Source of the DNA: Allacma fusca
Lineage: Eukaryota; Arthropoda; Collembola; Symphypleona; Sminthuridae
DNA: 64,000 nt
Direction: 5' to 3'
Assembly: GCA_947179485.1 (NCBI GenBank)
Contig: OX359250.1
Location: 40,308,600 to 40,372,599, forward strand
A model generated the notes under the pieces. The model had not been told where the DNA came from, searched no databases, and saw only the letters and a list, made by a program, of their open reading frames with translations. This document shows positions 61,418 to 64,000 of the stretch, in pieces (position 1 is the stretch's first letter; every line of letters begins with the position of its first letter). Both the position numbers and the translations under genes were made by a program.

Positions 61418-62567
61418 GATTTTCGAGAGGATAATAATGTATTTCAAAACTACAAGGAAAATCAAAACCTCCGAACAATATTTTAAAGTTGTCTGGCAGA
61501 GAACTAACTTCAAATAAGTCGGAAGCTGTCACTTTAATAGCACATTTTAGTTACCTCCCTCCACTCAACAGGGTGCACTTAAGATAAAAAGTCTCTCAAT
61601 AAAAACTCACGACAAGTCACAAAGCTGTGACTTGCTAATTGATATTCAGTCAAGTAATAATTGGGTAATCAAGTAATAATAATAATCTAGTACTCCCAAC
61701 CCATGGAAGTCAACATATCCATCAACCAATTAGTCACGGCAGGTGTCTCTTGATCGGATTTGCTTATGGGATAACTCAAACCCGACCGTACTCTTTGAAG
61801 TACTTGTGTTACCTACCTAGTTTATTAACTATCTAATCTTGACTGGCAACATCAATAATAATTACTGGAGACAGGGCACAATACAGTCACATTGAAATCT
61901 GTAATATATGTAAATTACTTATAGAAAACTTGAACACGCTCTGTCAACAACCTTCATGAGAAATGTTCTAGGGGCAGCAGTTCAGTTACGTCTGCTATGC
62001 TGGTGTCAATTGAATATCTAAAAGTCTGACGTATGTATATGCATATTCTGTTTTGTAATTATCTATATTGGAAGAAATTACCACTAAATAAAACTTTTAG
62101 TCCTTGTTAAACTTTTATAAGGCATTATACTCCCAGTTTACATGGGTCGTGCCCACAATTTTCAGCGTAGGGAAACATTGGATAGATGCCTGGAAAGTTC
62201 ATAAAATTTCCTACAAATGAGCGTCAAAAGATATTCTAGAAAATATTTTGGCTGGGAGCAAAAAATTGTACTATATAAAATCCTCAAAACATCTTGACTT
62301 TGCTTCACGTTTTTGACGATTGACACACAATACTTGACCTAGATGAACGAAAGAAAATTTGAAAAATCTCTAACAGAATTTACTTGAAAATGTGGAGTTA
62401 TTCACATATAAATGAAACAATAGCTTAAAGGCAGAATAGTGGGTTTCACTCGGGTGCCTGAATTTAACATTCATTTTAACTTTAATATCGTCCTTGCGAA
62501 TGCTCTTGGTTGTTATTTGAAATGTAACACGATAAAATGAAATAATCACTTAAAGTTGCATAACTTA
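61418..62567. other. Intergenic, GH76 upstream region
   Basis: No coding exon seen. It should contain the GH76 promoter and the 3' end of the minus-strand gene starting beyond the right edge. Confidence 0.5.
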
Positions 62568-64000
62568 TCACAAAACTTGGTCCAGCAGCTTCCCTGCCGA
62601 TTGTTGCAGTGTACTCATACATTGTAGCAGCACATCATCTTCGAAAAGTTCTCTCTTAATTAGCCTCTCTTCCAGACTCTCACCCTCTAATTCCAGTTCT
62701 TCAAATAGTTTTTTCTTAGCTTCCTGAGTCTTTGAATAAGCTTGGGAAGCCATTAGTAAAGTGTCTTGTAGTTTATCATCAAGAAGGGGTATTTCTACGA
62801 TGCTTCGAACCACCAGAGTTTTCCTGTCGGGGCTACTACCCTCCGGTTGGTACGGCATCACGGCCACTGCATCCATCGGTTCTTGCCCGTATAAACCTAA
62901 ATGAGTGCAAACAAAACAATTCATATCATTATTGCATGCGTAGATTAATTTTTTTAAATTAGTTCATCAGTCTTTCAGAGGCTTTAGAGCAAGGCATGAA
63001 GTAGCAGTACCTTTGACATCCGAAACGTTTCTCGGATAATCTCCGGGGTGCTGGGTGCCCAGCTTTGTAATTGCTCTTGGTAGTTCTGGTATGGTAATTT
63101 CAAATGGGATCTCAATCTCTCCTTCTAATTCTTTTTCTTCGCCTTCTTCCTCCTCTTCTTCTTCTTCCGCTTCCTCTTCTTTCGGCTCAGCTTCAACTGA
63201 CTCTTTCCCTTTACTCTTTTTCTTCTTCCCGTCAGTTTTCTCTTTCTTGTCTTTCTTTGACCCCTTTCTCTTCCCTTCAGATTCTGCATCTTCATCTTTG
63301 TCCTCGCCTTTGTCCTTGCTTTTCTTACCTTTGGCTTTCTTGTCCGCTTTTTCTGCACCAATTTATTTAATGGAATAATAAATACACAGTCATTGCACAC
63401 GCCGTCGGCGTAAAATAATTATAAATAATATTACGTCAAATTCAACAACTACAAAACCTTTTAAAAACAAATGCAGCAAATGCAGCTAGGTAAGTTGAAC
63501 TTATTTCTTGTTCTTGTTTGTTTACGTATTAGAGCGAATGTGGGAAATTGTGCATTTACAAAAGTTTTCAAACTTTAAAAATGAATAAAGGGTAAAGCGT
63601 TGGGTAATGAGAAAAACTGTAGAAAAAAAAGTTTGAAGTTATACATTCATTAATAGAATGTCATTTTTACCTCCAAACTTTTTGAGCGACAATACGAGAA
63701 GGATTGTAAAATTAAATGATAATTATGAATGAAATAATGGTTAGAAAATGGATTGCTCTTAAATTATTTTCAAACGGGACTGCTCTGAAAATACTAACCT
63801 TTTTTGCCTTTGCCCTTCGTACTTTTCTTGTCTTTCTTTTCCTTCTTTGAGTCCTTTTTGCTATCTTTTTTCTTTCTCTTCTTACTTAACTCCAGTTCCT
63901 CCTCTTCCTCTTCATTGTCACCTTCCTCTTCTTCCTCTAATTTCCTTAAGGCCTCCAGCTCAGCCTCTCTTGCTTTAGCTTCCTCCTCTAGTCTGAGAGC
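62568..64000 (-). CDS. C-terminal part of an unidentified Lys/Glu-rich protein (3 exons, cut by window edge)
   Basis: Three minus-strand exons: 64000 (edge)-63799, 63352-63011 and 62896-62568, joined by phase-1 GT-AG introns, giving the last 290 or so residues. The first two exons encode long charged helices (LRLEEEAKAREAELEALRKL, a lysine-rich stretch, then EEEAEEEEEEEEGEE). The end is a conserved-looking globular part: IPFEITIPELPRAITKLG, EPMDAVAVMPYQPEG, TLVVRSIVEIPLLDDKLQD, and a final amphipathic helix ending GKLLDQVL. K/E-rich linkers next to such a domain occur in several axonemal or sperm proteins, but I cannot name the family. The 5' part is outside the window. Confidence 0.7.

Noticed and set aside
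63055..63400. Ser/Phe/Leu-rich and Lys/Arg-rich frames on both strands
   Set aside because: Alternative frames of the GA-rich exon 63011-63352. The frame that splices to both neighbours encodes the K/E-rich protein.
1..64000. CRISPR arrays, operons, rRNA or tRNA genes
   Set aside because: The sequence is clearly eukaryotic with GT-AG introns. I saw no regularly spaced repeat-spacer array and no rRNA or tRNA-like sequence on reading both strands, though a tRNA search program was not available.

Overview
The window is an AT-rich stretch of animal nuclear DNA with one 200-base assembly gap at 2659-2858. Genes are small and split by short GT-AG introns of about 60-200 bases. Gene content (SLC16 transporter, ZNF277, DNAL4, Kintoun/DNAAF2, CLYBL, MUL1, scramblase, CARHSP1-type cold-shock protein) is metazoan. 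An intronless bacterial-looking GH76 enzyme sits among them. I favour an arthropod, possibly a springtail or another lineage known for cell-wall-degrading genes acquired by transfer, but the sequence does not settle this. All CDS spans below run from first to last coding base. Exons were worked out by hand from splice signals and reading frame.

Layout. 1-2600: no gene, with one small hairpin repeat. 2870-9770: a 6.9 kb DNA transposon with inverted repeats of about 0.9-1.0 kb. It encodes a two-exon transposase-like protein (+) and, on the other strand, a two-exon signal-peptide/membrane protein. 10602-14432: 11-exon SLC16 transporter. 18626-20759: coiled-coil, tail-anchored protein (-). 21.9-23.0 kb: ACTTGA-type repeats. 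23456-24156: small secreted C2-domain protein (-). 26644-28404: divergent phospholipid scramblase. 30187-30658: small single-pass membrane protein. 31052-33187: ZNF277. 34047-34568: DNAL4. 35884-36650: cold-shock protein (-). 42174-45433: Kintoun. 48592-51839: CLYBL, with mobile elements in its introns. 52.0-56.5 kb: a relic of the long-repeat transposon broken up by nested younger elements. 56.7-58.0 kb: minisatellites, the second one palindromic. 58187-59574: MUL1. 59978-61417: GH76 enzyme (-). 62568 to the right edge: 3' part of an unidentified Lys/Glu-rich protein (-).

Themes. Kintoun assembles axonemal dyneins in the cytoplasm and DNAL4 is a dynein light chain, so the organism probably keeps motile axonemes (for example sperm). 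CLYBL and MUL1 are mitochondrial. The other neighbours show no shared pathway, as is usual for an animal genome. The most unusual items are the long-repeat transposon carrying a second, spliced membrane-protein gene, the nested-insertion relic of the same family at 52-56.5 kb, and the GH76 gene.
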